Source: a virus. From it: 64,000 bases of DNA. The DNA lies in IMG/VR virus record IMGVR_UViG_3300037010_000292, positions 1 to 64,000 of that record. The stretch is one strand, 5' to 3'. Below the pieces are notes generated by a model. That model did not search any database and was not told the DNA's origin. It saw only the letters and a list, made by a program, of their open reading frames with translations. A program made the translations under genes and the position numbers. Shown here piece by piece: positions 7,993-16,316 of this stretch; position 1 is the first letter of the stretch, and every line of letters begins with the position of its first letter.

Positions 7993-8154
7993 ATGAAACC
8001 TCGCCTGTTCGCATTGCGCGACCTCTCCACTGGTCGCATCCTCCCCGACCTGTTCTTCCCCTCTAAGCCCGACGCCAAGGCGAAGCGCAACGAGCTGGGC
8101 GCAGAGAAATTCTGCGTCACCTATGGACCTGACCACCATGCCTACCGTGGCTAG
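7993..8154 (+). CDS. Small hypothetical protein
   Basis: A 53-residue product runs from ATG 7,993 to TAG 8,152-8,154. It is basic, with a central Pro/Lys-rich stretch. The start has only a weak GCGGAA ribosome site. It overlaps the next gene by about 17 bases. No family recognised. Confidence 0.5.
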   Translation: MKPRLFALRDLSTGRILPDLFFPSKPDAKAKRNELGAEKFCVTYGPDHHAYRG

Positions 8155-8341
8155 TTACAACGTTCCCCACGAGCTGGCCCCACAGACTGCATATCTGCTG
8201 CTTGGCCTGCTGCTCGTGCCGCACTACTGCAATAAAGGAATGTACGTCGCGCCGGGTAACCAGGTCTACCCCAACACATACCTCGAACTCTTCGGGGCTG
8301 AAAAGATCACGCTGCCCCTGTGGCCGCGCAAATATCCTTAA
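8138..8341 (+). CDS. Small hypothetical protein, possibly membrane-associated
   Basis: The ATG at 8,138 gives 67 residues; an in-frame ATG at 8,123 is possible. A hydrophobic run at about residues 19-28 (LLLGLLLVP-like) could touch the membrane. It ends 20 bases before the AAA+ ATPase start. Function unknown. Confidence 0.5.
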   Translation: MPTVASYNVPHELAPQTAYLLLGLLLVPHYCNKGMYVAPGNQVYPNTYLELFGAEKITLPLWPRKYP

Positions 8342-8361
8342 TTCTTTTTTAGGTGGACAAC

Positions 8362-9375
8362 ATGAAGCCTTCTCTCCTCATCGAAGCTCTCGAATACGTC
8401 GTGAGCATCCAGCAGCCGACCATGATCTGGGGTCCTCCCGGCGTCGGCAAGTCCGACGTGGTCCGCGCCACTGTGGACCGCATCAACTCCAAGATCAAGG
8501 CCAAGAAGGACTACTTCGCCTTCGTGGACATCCGTCTGTCGAACTGCGACCCGACTGACCTCAAGGGCTTCCCCATGCCCGACACGGCCACCAAGACCAT
8601 GGCCTTCTTCCCTATGGCCCAGCTGCCCACCAAGGGCAACGGCATCCTGTTCCTGGACGAGATCAACGCTGCCCCCAACTCGGTCCAAGCAGGGGCTTAC
8701 CAGCTCATCCTGGACCGCCGCATCGGTGACTACGTGCTACCCCCTGGCTGGACCGTTCTGGCCGCTGGCAACCGCTCCACAGACCGCTCCGTGGTGCATG
8801 CCATGCCCGCCGCGCTGTGCAACCGCTTCATCCACCTGGATTACACGGTGGACCACGAAGACTGGAACAACTGGGCGCTGGACAAGGGCCTGAGCGAGAC
8901 CACCCGTGGCTACATTCGCATGCAGCCCGGTGACCTGGTCGTCGAGAAGATTGAGCCCGGTGCCCGCGCCTTCCACACGCCCCGTACCTGGGCCGTGGCC
9001 GACAAGGTCATCAACAGCAAGCTGCGCCCCGAGGTGATGCTGCCGCTGCTGCAAGGCACCATCGGCGAAGGCGTGGCGACCAAGCTAGTGGGCTTTGCAC
9101 GTGATCGCGCACACATGCCTGACCTGGACAAGATCGCCAGCGACCCCGAAGGCGTGATGGTGCCCGAGTCGCCCAGCACGCGCTATGCCGTCCTGGCTGG
9201 CCTGGAAGCACGCACTACGCCCGAGACGTTCCCGGCCTACCTGAAGTACGTGGGCCGCATGTCCAAGGACTTCGAGGTGGTGTACGTCACCCAGGCTGAC
9301 CGCCGCGATGAAGCGATCAGCGAGACCAAAGCGTTTACGAGCTGGATTCGTGAGAACCGCTCTTTGCTGGTCTAG
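8362..9375 (+). CDS. MoxR-like AAA+ ATPase
   Basis: The 337-residue protein has a Walker A (GPPGVGKS, 24-31), a Walker B (ILFLDE, 95-100), sensor Asn 137 and a CNRF segment with probable arginine finger Arg155. This is the MoxR/AAA_5 pattern. MoxR ATPases act as chaperone-like partners of VWA-domain proteins, and such a protein is encoded at 11,505. I choose ATG 8,362 because AGGTGG lies just upstream; the GTG at 8,353 would fall inside that site. It starts a cassette with DUF3150 and VWA genes that recurs in many phages. Confidence 0.9.
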   Translation: MKPSLLIEALEYVVSIQQPTMIWGPPGVGKSDVVRATVDRINSKIKAKKDYFAFVDIRLSNCDPTDLKGFPMPDTATKTMAFFPMAQLPTKGNGILFLDEINAAPNSVQAGAYQLILDRRIGDYVLPPGWTVLAAGNRSTDRSVVHAMPAALCNRFIHLDYTVDHEDWNNWALDKGLSETTRGYIRMQPGDLVVEKIEPGARAFHTPRTWAVADKVINSKLRPEVMLPLLQGTIGEGVATKLVGFARDRAHMPDLDKIASDPEGVMVPESPSTRYAVLAGLEARTTPETFPAYLKYVGRMSKDFEVVYVTQADRRDEAISETKAFTSWIRENRSLLV

Positions 9376-9380
9376 TAGCT

Positions 9381-9626
9381 GTGTCCCTGCGTGATTACGC
9401 AAGGGCTGACTGGATTGACCCTGACGAGCTGCCAATGCGAGCGCTGCTTGAGTACAAGAAGCATTTCAACATTGGCAACGCTCGGTACGGCAGTCTAGTC
9501 GATAGCTACCGTATCCACTACAACGGCGCGCTGAGGGGCTTACGCATCAGCACGGAGCGCATGGAGTGGATGGTCGAGAAGATCGCCTTGATGAGGATTC
9601 GTGGTGAACTACCTCCATCCAAGTGA
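9381..9626 (+). CDS. Small protein ending in IALMRIRG motif
   Basis: A GTG start six bases after the ATPase stop gives 81 residues. The C-terminal helix (EWMVEKIALMRIRGE) resembles the ends of the genes at 9,601 and 10,630. All three sit between the ATPase and VWA genes, so they look like a small paralogous family tied to this cassette. Function unknown. Confidence 0.6.
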   Translation: MSLRDYARADWIDPDELPMRALLEYKKHFNIGNARYGSLVDSYRIHYNGALRGLRISTERMEWMVEKIALMRIRGELPPSK

Positions 9627-9828
9627 GTTCCAGTCTTGGCACGCCGCTGCGGTGAGCAAAGTGATGGACATGTATGTAGCTGGTGTAGAGCGCGCCTGGT
9701 ATCAGTGGTACTGGGACCATCGCAACGATCCCGGCGAGAGTGCTGACTACATACGTGAACGACTCGACGAATTTCAAACTGAGTTCGCGATTCTGCGATT
9801 GAGAGGAAACAATGGCACTTCAAGATAA
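9601..9828 (+). CDS. Small protein ending in ILRLRG motif
   Basis: The 75-residue product starts at one of two GTG codons (9,601 or 9,604), overlapping the preceding gene. It has a Trp/Tyr-rich centre and a C-terminal helix (EFAILRLRGN) similar to its neighbours. It overlaps the DUF3150 gene by 17 bases, so co-translation is likely. Confidence 0.6.
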   Translation: MVNYLHPSEFQSWHAAAVSKVMDMYVAGVERAWYQWYWDHRNDPGESADYIRERLDEFQTEFAILRLRGNNGTSR

Positions 9829-10642
9829 GGCGATGCTGATCACGCTCTCTGTGAGCTGTTGGACAGCACGCAAGCAAGACAAGAAGGTCTCTAGGGAAGT
9901 GGAGGCTGCGCACAATGCACGTGACGCAGGCCGCTACAACAAAGACCTAATCGACAAGCAGTACCTGGACCCGCTGACCCAGTATGCGACCAGCATCCGC
10001 AACTACCACTACAAGATGACCTTGCCGTGGATGGACAACGGTGCGCGGCTGCTCCCCTCCAAGCTGTTCCGCGACTATAGCGCCGAGATGCGCCGTATGA
10101 AGCAGGAGTACGCGAACCTGGTCTCCAAGTTCGCCCAGGAATACCCCACACTCGTACAGGAGGCCCGTCGCCGCCTGGGCACGATGTTCCAGCCCGACGA
10201 CTACCCGGAAGCTTCTGAGCTGTACGGCAAGTTCGACGTGGAGCTGGACATCATGCCTGTGCCCGACGGAAGCGATTTTCGTGTGGACGTGGGTGACGCA
10301 GAACGCGCACGGATTTCTCAGGAGCTTACTGACCGAGTGGTTAAACGACAGAAAGCCGCGATTGAATCAGCCTGGGTACGAATTCGGGAAGGCCTTAGTC
10401 GTGTCGTTGATCGGCTCAGCGCTAAAAAGACTGTGATTCACGACTCGCTTATCGAAAACCTCGAAGACCTGAGCCGACTCCTGCCCGGCCTAAACATCAA
10501 CGACGACCCGAACATGCAGCACGTCTGTGACCGTATCGTCGCGGGCCTGATCGTCGACCCGCAGAAGCTGCGCAACTCGGCGACGACACGCGCACGTGTG
10601 CTGTCTGAGGCCCAGGCGATCTTGGCAGTATGTCCGAGCTGA
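9812..10642 (+). CDS. DUF3150 family protein
   Basis: This 276-residue, mainly helical protein begins with the conserved pattern of DUF3150 (SVSCWTARKQDKKVSREV) and has the expected length. In many phages DUF3150 genes lie between a MoxR ATPase and a VWA protein, as here (8,362 and 11,505). The biochemical role is unknown; a shared complex is an inference from the conserved order. GAGAGGAAAC precedes the start. Confidence 0.85.
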   Translation: MALQDKAMLITLSVSCWTARKQDKKVSREVEAAHNARDAGRYNKDLIDKQYLDPLTQYATSIRNYHYKMTLPWMDNGARLLPSKLFRDYSAEMRRMKQEYANLVSKFAQEYPTLVQEARRRLGTMFQPDDYPEASELYGKFDVELDIMPVPDGSDFRVDVGDAERARISQELTDRVVKRQKAAIESAWVRIREGLSRVVDRLSAKKTVIHDSLIENLEDLSRLLPGLNINDDPNMQHVCDRIVAGLIVDPQKLRNSATTRARVLSEAQAILAVCPS

Positions 10643-10869
10643 CCTGGAAGCCTAGTGCCGATGGCGTCAGTGCTTACTGCTACTACGCACGCGAGTTCGT
10701 CGGTCAGTACCTGAAGTCGCTGAACCGCAACGGGTATGACACGTTGCGAACTCGCAGGGTTAAAGGCAGCAACTTGCTCCAAGACCAGACCATGTTCTTC
10801 CTGACTGCCGAAGAGGCGCAAGCCTGGGTAGAGGAATCTATTGCACTGAGGAGGCTCCGTGGAACTTAG
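10630..10869 (+). CDS. Small protein ending in IALRRLRG motif
   Basis: This is the third of the small proteins in the ATPase-VWA cassette, with 79 residues and the C-terminal helix AWVEESIALRRLRGT. It overlaps DUF3150 by 13 bases and the next gene by 11. Function unknown. Confidence 0.6.
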   Translation: MSELTWKPSADGVSAYCYYAREFVGQYLKSLNRNGYDTLRTRRVKGSNLLQDQTMFFLTAEEAQAWVEESIALRRLRGT

Positions 10870-11530
10870 AGAACGCTTCGAAGCCCTGAGCAGTTTCGAC
10901 CAGCAAACGATCCTCGACAAGTACCGGGATGTCAACCTCTGTGACGACTGGTGGGACGGCATCTATACAGATTTTGTGTTGGATATGCAGGCGCTCGGAA
11001 TACACATCGACACCCGGACGCAACGTACGGCCAAAGGCCACATATGGGAAGAGCCGGACATTAGCTTTTCCGGCTTTAGCAGCCAGGGCGACGGCGCATC
11101 ATTCGCCGGTCGTATGTATTGTTCTGATCTTCTTTGCCGTATGGAAAAAATTCCAGCAGCGCAAGAGATGTATGCCCGATACAAGTCAGACCTAGACTGC
11201 CACATCGTGTGGAGTTCGAAAGGGCACTACTGCCACTCCAGCTCGATGAAGTTTGACTTCGAATATGACTTGCCTGATGTCGATGACGACGCACCGGCTT
11301 TGAGGCAGGCAGCACAGCAACAAGTCCGCGACGAATTTGACTCTGTCATGGAGGAGTTCTTCGAAAACCTTAAAAAAGAAATAAAAGGCCATGCTGACGA
11401 CTTGTACATCAAGCTCGAAGAAGAAAACGACTACCTTTCTGACGACGAGCAAGTGCTCGAAGCTCTAATTGCGAACGACATGCTCGAAGACGAACTAAAG
11501 GGATATGAAGATGAACAAGAAAGCGCTTGA
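10859..11530 (+). CDS. Acidic hypothetical protein with SFSGFSSQGDGASF motif
   Basis: The 223-residue protein has a GTG start just after GAGGAGG. Its central motif (SFSGFSSQGDGASFAGR, about 62-78) is one I recognise from a family of phage and plasmid proteins without known function. The C-terminal third is strongly acidic and helical, perhaps coiled coil. It overlaps the VWA gene by 26 bases and belongs to the same cassette. Confidence 0.7.
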   Translation: MELRERFEALSSFDQQTILDKYRDVNLCDDWWDGIYTDFVLDMQALGIHIDTRTQRTAKGHIWEEPDISFSGFSSQGDGASFAGRMYCSDLLCRMEKIPAAQEMYARYKSDLDCHIVWSSKGHYCHSSSMKFDFEYDLPDVDDDAPALRQAAQQQVRDEFDSVMEEFFENLKKEIKGHADDLYIKLEEENDYLSDDEQVLEALIANDMLEDELKGYEDEQESA

Positions 11531-12611
11531 CCACCTCATCGCCGCTCGCGTGGCGCTGCTGCTGGATCACTACTTCTTTGGCCGCTTGGCCATGCACCTG
11601 AAGCTGGTGGAGAACACCAAGATTCCGACGCTGTGCGTGGACGGCAAGCACATCTTCTACAACCCGGACTTCGTGCTGACCTTGCCCAAGGACCTGGCCC
11701 AGTCTGCGTTCGTCCACGAGATCATGCACTGCGTCTCGAACCACACCACGCGTCGCCACGGCCGTAACCCGAAGGTTTGGAACTTTGCCGGTGACTACAT
11801 GATCAACCTGGTCATCAAGGAAGCTGGCTTCAAGCTTGGCCAGAACTGGCTCTATGACGCCAAGTACAAGGACATGTCCACCGAGCACATCTACGATCTG
11901 CTCATGCAGGATATGGAGCAGTCCGAGAAGTTGGAACAGTTCGACCAGGTGGTGGACGCCAGCGAATCGGCGGGTGAGACCGTCGAGATGGACATGGAGT
12001 GGGAGATCAACGTCCAACAAGCCGTGGCCGGTGCCAAGGTTATGGGCAAGATGCCCAAGGGCATGGAGCGCTTCGTCGAGATCAACGAGGAGCCTCAGGT
12101 GCCCTGGCAACAGGTGCTGCAGCGCTTCATCACCGAGATCAGCCGCAACGACTACAGCTGGTCCCGTCTGAACAAGAAGTACGTGCCCTACGGCTACTGC
12201 CTACCTGCGCTGCATAGTGAGAGCATGGGCCTGCTGGCCACCGGCATCGACACCTCCGGCTCCATCGACGGCCCTACCCTGGCCGCGTTTGGCAGCGAGA
12301 TCACTGCCGCGTTCGAGAGCACCCACCCCGAGAAGCTGATCAACATCTACTGCGACTCCCGTGTGGCGCACGTGGACGAGATTGAGCAAGGCGGTGGCCT
12401 GCCCGAGTTCAAGCCGCATGGTGGCGGTGGCACCGACTTCCACCCGCCGTTCCAGTGGCTCGAAGATCATGACCACAAGCCCGCCGCGTTCATCTACTTG
12501 ACCGACGGCTACGGCCCCTTCCCCTCTGAGCAGCCCGACTACCCGGTGCTCTGGTGTATGACAACCAACGTGGTCCCGCCGTGGGGTGAGCACGTGCGGA
12601 TAAGGATTTGA
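11505..12611 (+). CDS. Metallopeptidase-like VWA protein (DUF2201)
   Basis: The 368-residue protein combines an N-terminal zinc-peptidase-like domain (HEIMH at 71-75) with a C-terminal VWA-like domain carrying DTSGS (249-253), the first part of a metal-dependent adhesion site. This is the DUF2201 architecture. VWA proteins partner with MoxR ATPases, and the ATPase is in the same cassette. Whether the peptidase is active cannot be told. ATG 11,505 has AAAGGG nearby; ATG 11,511 is an alternative. Confidence 0.88.
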   Translation: MKMNKKALDHLIAARVALLLDHYFFGRLAMHLKLVENTKIPTLCVDGKHIFYNPDFVLTLPKDLAQSAFVHEIMHCVSNHTTRRHGRNPKVWNFAGDYMINLVIKEAGFKLGQNWLYDAKYKDMSTEHIYDLLMQDMEQSEKLEQFDQVVDASESAGETVEMDMEWEINVQQAVAGAKVMGKMPKGMERFVEINEEPQVPWQQVLQRFITEISRNDYSWSRLNKKYVPYGYCLPALHSESMGLLATGIDTSGSIDGPTLAAFGSEITAAFESTHPEKLINIYCDSRVAHVDEIEQGGGLPEFKPHGGGGTDFHPPFQWLEDHDHKPAAFIYLTDGYGPFPSEQPDYPVLWCMTTNVVPPWGEHVRIRI

Positions 12612-12612
12612 T

Positions 12613-13044
12613 ATGGGATACCGCAGCGACGTACACATGGTCGTCCAGGGCGTAGAGGAAGAAGTCCTCACCGCCTGGGGCGCGTTTCGACTGACGAACC
12701 CTTGGACCGGGATTGGTAAGGACCCGTGCGAAGAGCACATGTCCATCACCCGTAGTAAGGTGTACGTCACGATCTGCTTTACCGCTGAGGACTGGAAGTG
12801 GTACGGCGGCTATGAAGACGTGGATCGCATCAACAAACTGTGGTCACACTTCAGTGACTGGCCTAGCGACAACGAAGTATCAGGGATGCGAATGTCTGGT
12901 GCGTTCATCCGCATTGGTGAGGATGACACCGACATTGATACCAAATACTTCGGTGACGGTCCTTATGATTTGGCCAGAGTCACCCGCTCTATTGACTCTC
13001 AGTATTCCGTCGATCTTGCGAATGATATAAGATCGAAACTCTAA
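12613..13044 (+). CDS. Conserved phage hypothetical protein (MGYRSDV)
   Basis: The 143-residue, Trp-rich protein opens with MGYRSDV, a start shared by a group of phage proteins of unknown function. It begins one base after the VWA stop, so it probably belongs to the same transcript. Its last codons and stop lie inside the regulatory motif at 13,038-13,063. Confidence 0.7.
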   Translation: MGYRSDVHMVVQGVEEEVLTAWGAFRLTNPWTGIGKDPCEEHMSITRSKVYVTICFTAEDWKWYGGYEDVDRINKLWSHFSDWPSDNEVSGMRMSGAFIRIGEDDTDIDTKYFGDGPYDLARVTRSIDSQYSVDLANDIRSKL

Positions 13045-13063
13045 ATTAGATCGAGTGTAGAAT
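13038..13063 (+). promoter_or_regulatory. Recurring TCTAA-type motif with -10-like box
   Basis: ACTCTAAATTAGATCGAG matches the core TCTAAAnYAGATC and is followed by TAGAAT at 13,058-13,063, a plausible -10 box. A GC-rich imperfect hairpin (GCTCGG at 13,071-13,076 against CCGAGC at 13,092-13,097) lies between it and the HNH-AP2 gene, in the untranslated leader. Confidence 0.65.
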
Positions 13064-13136
13064 GGCGCAATGCTCGGAAGGCGGGAACCTCCCGAGCACC
13101 ACTTCACACACCACTTGTCAGAGGGGAACAAGCGCC

Positions 13137-13625
13137 ATGAGCAGTCAGATTCTAACGCACGAACGTCTTAAGTCTGTTTTAGATTACGACCCACTGACGG
13201 GCATCTTTAAGCGCCGGAGGGCGACCGCAGTTCGTGGTCATGAAGTCGGTGATGTCATGGCAAATGGCTATCTCCGTATTGGCATTGACCGCAAACGCTA
13301 TCTGGCACACCGCCTTGCTTGGTTCTACGTCCATGGCGTCTGGCCGACATATGAGGTTGATCACAAGAACCGTGTGAAGGCGGACAACAGGATTAAGAAC
13401 TTGCGCGATGCGACGCCTTCTATGAATCAGCACAACCGTGGAATTCCTAGTCGCAATACCACTGGTTACCAAGGCGTTAGTTTTGAAGCACGTACTTGCC
13501 AGTGGGTGGCTCAAATCGTCGCTCAGCGCAAACACCACTTTCTTGGCCGGTTTAACAGCCCGCAAGTAGCGCATGAAGCGTACCTCGCAGCCAAACGTAT
13601 TTACCACCCTACCACACCAACATGA
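13137..13625 (+). CDS. HNH homing endonuclease with AP2 domain
   Basis: I start this at ATG 13,137, preceded by GAGGGGA; the longer open frame from 13,062 is leader. The 162-residue product has the HNH core (HR at 58-59, DHKN at 75-78, then NRIKNLRDAT and NQHN) and a C-terminal AP2-type DNA-binding domain (GYQGVSFEA... FNSPQVAHEAYLAA). Such free-standing enzymes cut alleles lacking them and spread by repair. It has its own putative promoter and sits between unrelated genes. Confidence 0.9.
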   Translation: MSSQILTHERLKSVLDYDPLTGIFKRRRATAVRGHEVGDVMANGYLRIGIDRKRYLAHRLAWFYVHGVWPTYEVDHKNRVKADNRIKNLRDATPSMNQHNRGIPSRNTTGYQGVSFEARTCQWVAQIVAQRKHHFLGRFNSPQVAHEAYLAAKRIYHPTTPT

Positions 13626-14329
13626 CCACTCAAGTCAAAACCAGCAGCTGGTCGTTCTCGAAACTCCAGGATTTTTCGAAGTGCAAACGCATGTTCATGC
13701 TGAAGCACATTAACAAGATACCAGAGCCTGAACGCCCTCTGCCTCCTGGTAAGACCGAGCACGGCAATGACCGTGGCACCCGAGTGCATGAGAACGCTGA
13801 GGCTTACGTCCGCAATGAGCATGATGCACTCTGCCCAGAGGCTGAGAAGCACTTTAGTATGCACATGGATTTGTTGCGCTCGATGTATGCCGATGGCATG
13901 GTCGAAATGGAAGAGGAGTGGGCCTTCGACAAGGGTTGGGATGTCGCCCCCTGGAAGTCTGGCTGGGTGCGTATGAAGGTGGATGCACTCGTCCACTGGT
14001 CGAAGACTCACGCGAGTCTGATCGACTTCAAAACTGGACGTATCTACGGGAATGAAATCGTCCACGCGCAGCAGCTTCAACTCTACGCAGTCTCGACGTT
14101 CCTGCGCTACCCCCAACTCGAACACGTGACCGTAGCTGACTGGTACATCGACCATGGCGAGATCGTTGAACGTCAGTTCACACGTAGCCAAGCATTGCGC
14201 TTCAAACAAAACTTTCACAACCAGGGAATGTCGATCACCGAGTGTGATGACTTTCCGACCAATGCTAACAAATTTAGTTGCAGGTGGTGCCCGTACAAGA
14301 ACACTGAGCACTGCACTGTGGGAGTCTAG
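13622..14329 (+). CDS. PD-(D/E)XK nuclease, Cas4/RecB-like
   Basis: The 235-residue protein has the nuclease pattern His56, Asp121, DFK at 135-137 and the QxxxY-type segment (Q151...Y155). Four Cys (21, 220, 223, 231) flank it as in iron-sulphur nucleases of the Cas4/AddB group. It should process DNA ends in phage recombination or replication. It overlaps the HNH gene by four bases and precedes a SNF2 helicase, a common phage pairing. Confidence 0.85.
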   Translation: MTTQVKTSSWSFSKLQDFSKCKRMFMLKHINKIPEPERPLPPGKTEHGNDRGTRVHENAEAYVRNEHDALCPEAEKHFSMHMDLLRSMYADGMVEMEEEWAFDKGWDVAPWKSGWVRMKVDALVHWSKTHASLIDFKTGRIYGNEIVHAQQLQLYAVSTFLRYPQLEHVTVADWYIDHGEIVERQFTRSQALRFKQNFHNQGMSITECDDFPTNANKFSCRWCPYKNTEHCTVGV

Positions 14330-14545
14330 ATGAACGCATCTCAGCGGCGCTCACACGAGCGCTACCTGCTCAAGAAGTGGGGCGAACGAATTCTCAAACA
14401 TCAAGTAAAGGAACGACTCCGTGGTCGCATTAGCCTCTCCGCACTCAGCCTTGCGCGGTACTACGAAGCAGGTCAAAAAAACGAAATCAACGCCCGCCGT
14501 AATCAAGCCCTTCGCGCATCAGGTCAAGTCGCTCAAGCACAATGA
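14330..14545 (+). CDS. Small basic protein overlapping the SNF2 gene
   Basis: The 71-residue product is very basic (Arg/Lys-rich, helical) and begins immediately after the nuclease stop. Its last 125 bases overlap the start of the SNF2 helicase in another frame, with a run of seven A at about 14,475-14,481. Either this is an independent DNA-binding protein, or its first part was once joined to the helicase by a frame change. Confidence 0.5.
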   Translation: MNASQRRSHERYLLKKWGERILKHQVKERLRGRISLSALSLARYYEAGQKNEINARRNQALRASGQVAQAQ

Positions 14546-15959
14546 GAAGACCGACATAGTCTTCGACTGCAGCGACCCTGGGACGGGCAAGACGTATGTG
14601 CGGATCATGGCGTTTGCGACACGACTACGGGCCGCATCGTCCGGGACGAGTCGTCGCGGTACAAAACGAACCACGACGACTTCTACGACGCCTGGGCGCT
14701 CTATGCTAGTACTCGCGCCGAAATCACTGCTGAGGTCGGTATGGCTCAACGACATCAAGAAGTTCGCACCCCAGCTCACGGTGGCAGTAAGCACGGCAGG
14801 CAAACACGAAGAAGTGTTCAAGCAGGACGCTGATGTCTACGTCACCAACATCGACGCGGTGAAGTGGCTCGCCAAGCAGCCTAAGGGCTTCTTCGCGCGC
14901 TTCTCCGAATTGGTCGTGGACGAGTCCACCGCCTACAAGCACCACGCTTCCCAGCGCTCACGTGCTGCCGCCAAGATCAGCAAGTTCTTCCACTACCGCT
15001 GCTGCATGACGGGCACGCCCAACAGCAACAGCATCACGGATGTCTGGCATCAGGTACTGCTCCTGGACGGCGGCAAGCGTCTCGGCCCGAGCTTCTATGC
15101 GTTCCGCAACACAGTGTGTACGCCTAAGCAGGTCGGTATGAACGCCAACGCCATCAACTGGTCGGACAAGGGTGGCGCCGAGGAAGCCGTGTTCGGCCTG
15201 CTCAGCGACATCACCATCCGGCACAAGTTCGAGGACTGTGTGGACATCCCTGAGACCCATCAGTACAGCATCCCTTACGAACTGGGCCGCGCGCATCGCA
15301 AGGCATACGACGAGATGCTGGAGACCTGCATGTTGCAGATTTACGGCACCATGGAAGAGCGCGCTACGGCCCGCGTGCGCAGCAAAAAGCTAATGCCCAA
15401 GGCAGCTATCACTGCCCAGCACGCCGGTGTCCTGGCCCAGAAGCTGCTCCAGGTTGCCTCGGGCGCTGTGTACGAGTCCGAGAACAAGTACCACCTGATC
15501 GACACTGGCCGCTACGAGATGATCTTGGACCTGATCGAAGCGCGCAAGCACAGCCTGTGCTTCTTCTATTGGAAGCACCAACGCGACCTCCTGATTGCCG
15601 AGGCTGAAAAGCGCGGCGTCACGTTCGCTCTGATCGACGGCAGCGTGAAGGACTCTGAGCGCGAGGCCATCGTGAAGTGCTACCAGGCCGGTGCCTACCA
15701 GACCCTGTTCGCTCACCCCAAGAGCGCAGCGCACGGCCTCACGCTGACCAAGGGCACGGCCACCATCTGGTCTGGCCCGACCTATGACCTGGAGGTGTTC
15801 AAGCAAGGCTCCAAGCGTCAGGCCCGCATGGGTCAGACGCAGAAGACCGAGAACATCGTGGTCACGGCCAAAGACACGCGCGAAGAGCTGGTGTGGGACA
15901 TCTTGAATGAGAAGAATGCCCGCATGAGCAATCTACTCGACCTATTCTCTTTACTCTAA
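14421..15959 (+). CDS. SNF2-type DNA helicase/translocase
   Basis: The 512-residue superfamily 2 protein has motif I (GTGKT, 54-58), motif Ia (LVLAPKSLL, 96-104), motif II (DEST, 167-170), motif III (MTGTPNSN) and motif VI (QGSKRQARMGQ). It likely moves on duplex DNA in replication or recombination and pairs with the nuclease upstream. The start is unsure: GTG 14,421 lies in the overlap with the previous gene and has no clear ribosome site. Residues about 67-94 have an odd Arg/Thr/Ser-rich make-up that looks out of frame (see findings). Confidence 0.85.
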   Translation: MVALASPHSALRGTTKQVKKTKSTPAVIKPFAHQVKSLKHNEKTDIVFDCSDPGTGKTYVRIMAFATRLRAASSGTSRRGTKRTTTTSTTPGRSMLVLAPKSLLRSVWLNDIKKFAPQLTVAVSTAGKHEEVFKQDADVYVTNIDAVKWLAKQPKGFFARFSELVVDESTAYKHHASQRSRAAAKISKFFHYRCCMTGTPNSNSITDVWHQVLLLDGGKRLGPSFYAFRNTVCTPKQVGMNANAINWSDKGGAEEAVFGLLSDITIRHKFEDCVDIPETHQYSIPYELGRAHRKAYDEMLETCMLQIYGTMEERATARVRSKKLMPKAAITAQHAGVLAQKLLQVASGAVYESENKYHLIDTGRYEMILDLIEARKHSLCFFYWKHQRDLLIAEAEKRGVTFALIDGSVKDSEREAIVKCYQAGAYQTLFAHPKSAAHGLTLTKGTATIWSGPTYDLEVFKQGSKRQARMGQTQKTENIVVTAKDTREELVWDILNEKNARMSNLLDLFSLL

Positions 15960-15969
15960 CGGAGATCGT

Positions 15970-16119
15970 ATGAAACTCGTTCTGATTCAAGGCGACCACA
16001 TGGCCAACTACACCGGTCGTGCTCAGGAAGCTATCGTGAAAGTTCATAACTGGGACGGCTTCGACGTGCGCGTGTCGGTTGAAGCATTCCGCCTCGCCGG
16101 TGCAAGGGCGTTCGCATGA
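15970..16119 (+). CDS. Small hypothetical protein
   Basis: A 49-residue frame starts at ATG 15,970 after CGGAGA and ends overlapping the next start (ATGA). It opens with MKLVLIQGDH. It is short, but the ribosome site and the overlap support it. No family recognised. Confidence 0.55.
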   Translation: MKLVLIQGDHMANYTGRAQEAIVKVHNWDGFDVRVSVEAFRLAGARAFA

Positions 16120-16316
16120 GCCACACCCTCAACAAGGACCAGACGGTCGCTGTGTCAACAGACTACTACTGGCAAAAGATCGGCCTTGACACACCGCGCG
16201 GCGTGAAGCTGCAGCTCCTGGGTATTGGCGGTGTGGCTGTCTACAGTCAGTGGGACGGCAAGTCCCGCTACTGGACTCACTGGGCACCCTGCCCGCGCAT
16301 GCCGGAGGACAACTGA
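16116..16316 (+). CDS. Small hypothetical protein
   Basis: The 66-residue product is rich in Trp and Tyr and contains no recognisable motif. It overlaps its neighbours by four bases and one base; its TGA shares a base with the polymerase ATG, so polymerase translation is probably coupled to it. Confidence 0.55.
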   Translation: MSHTLNKDQTVAVSTDYYWQKIGLDTPRGVKLQLLGIGGVAVYSQWDGKSRYWTHWAPCPRMPEDN

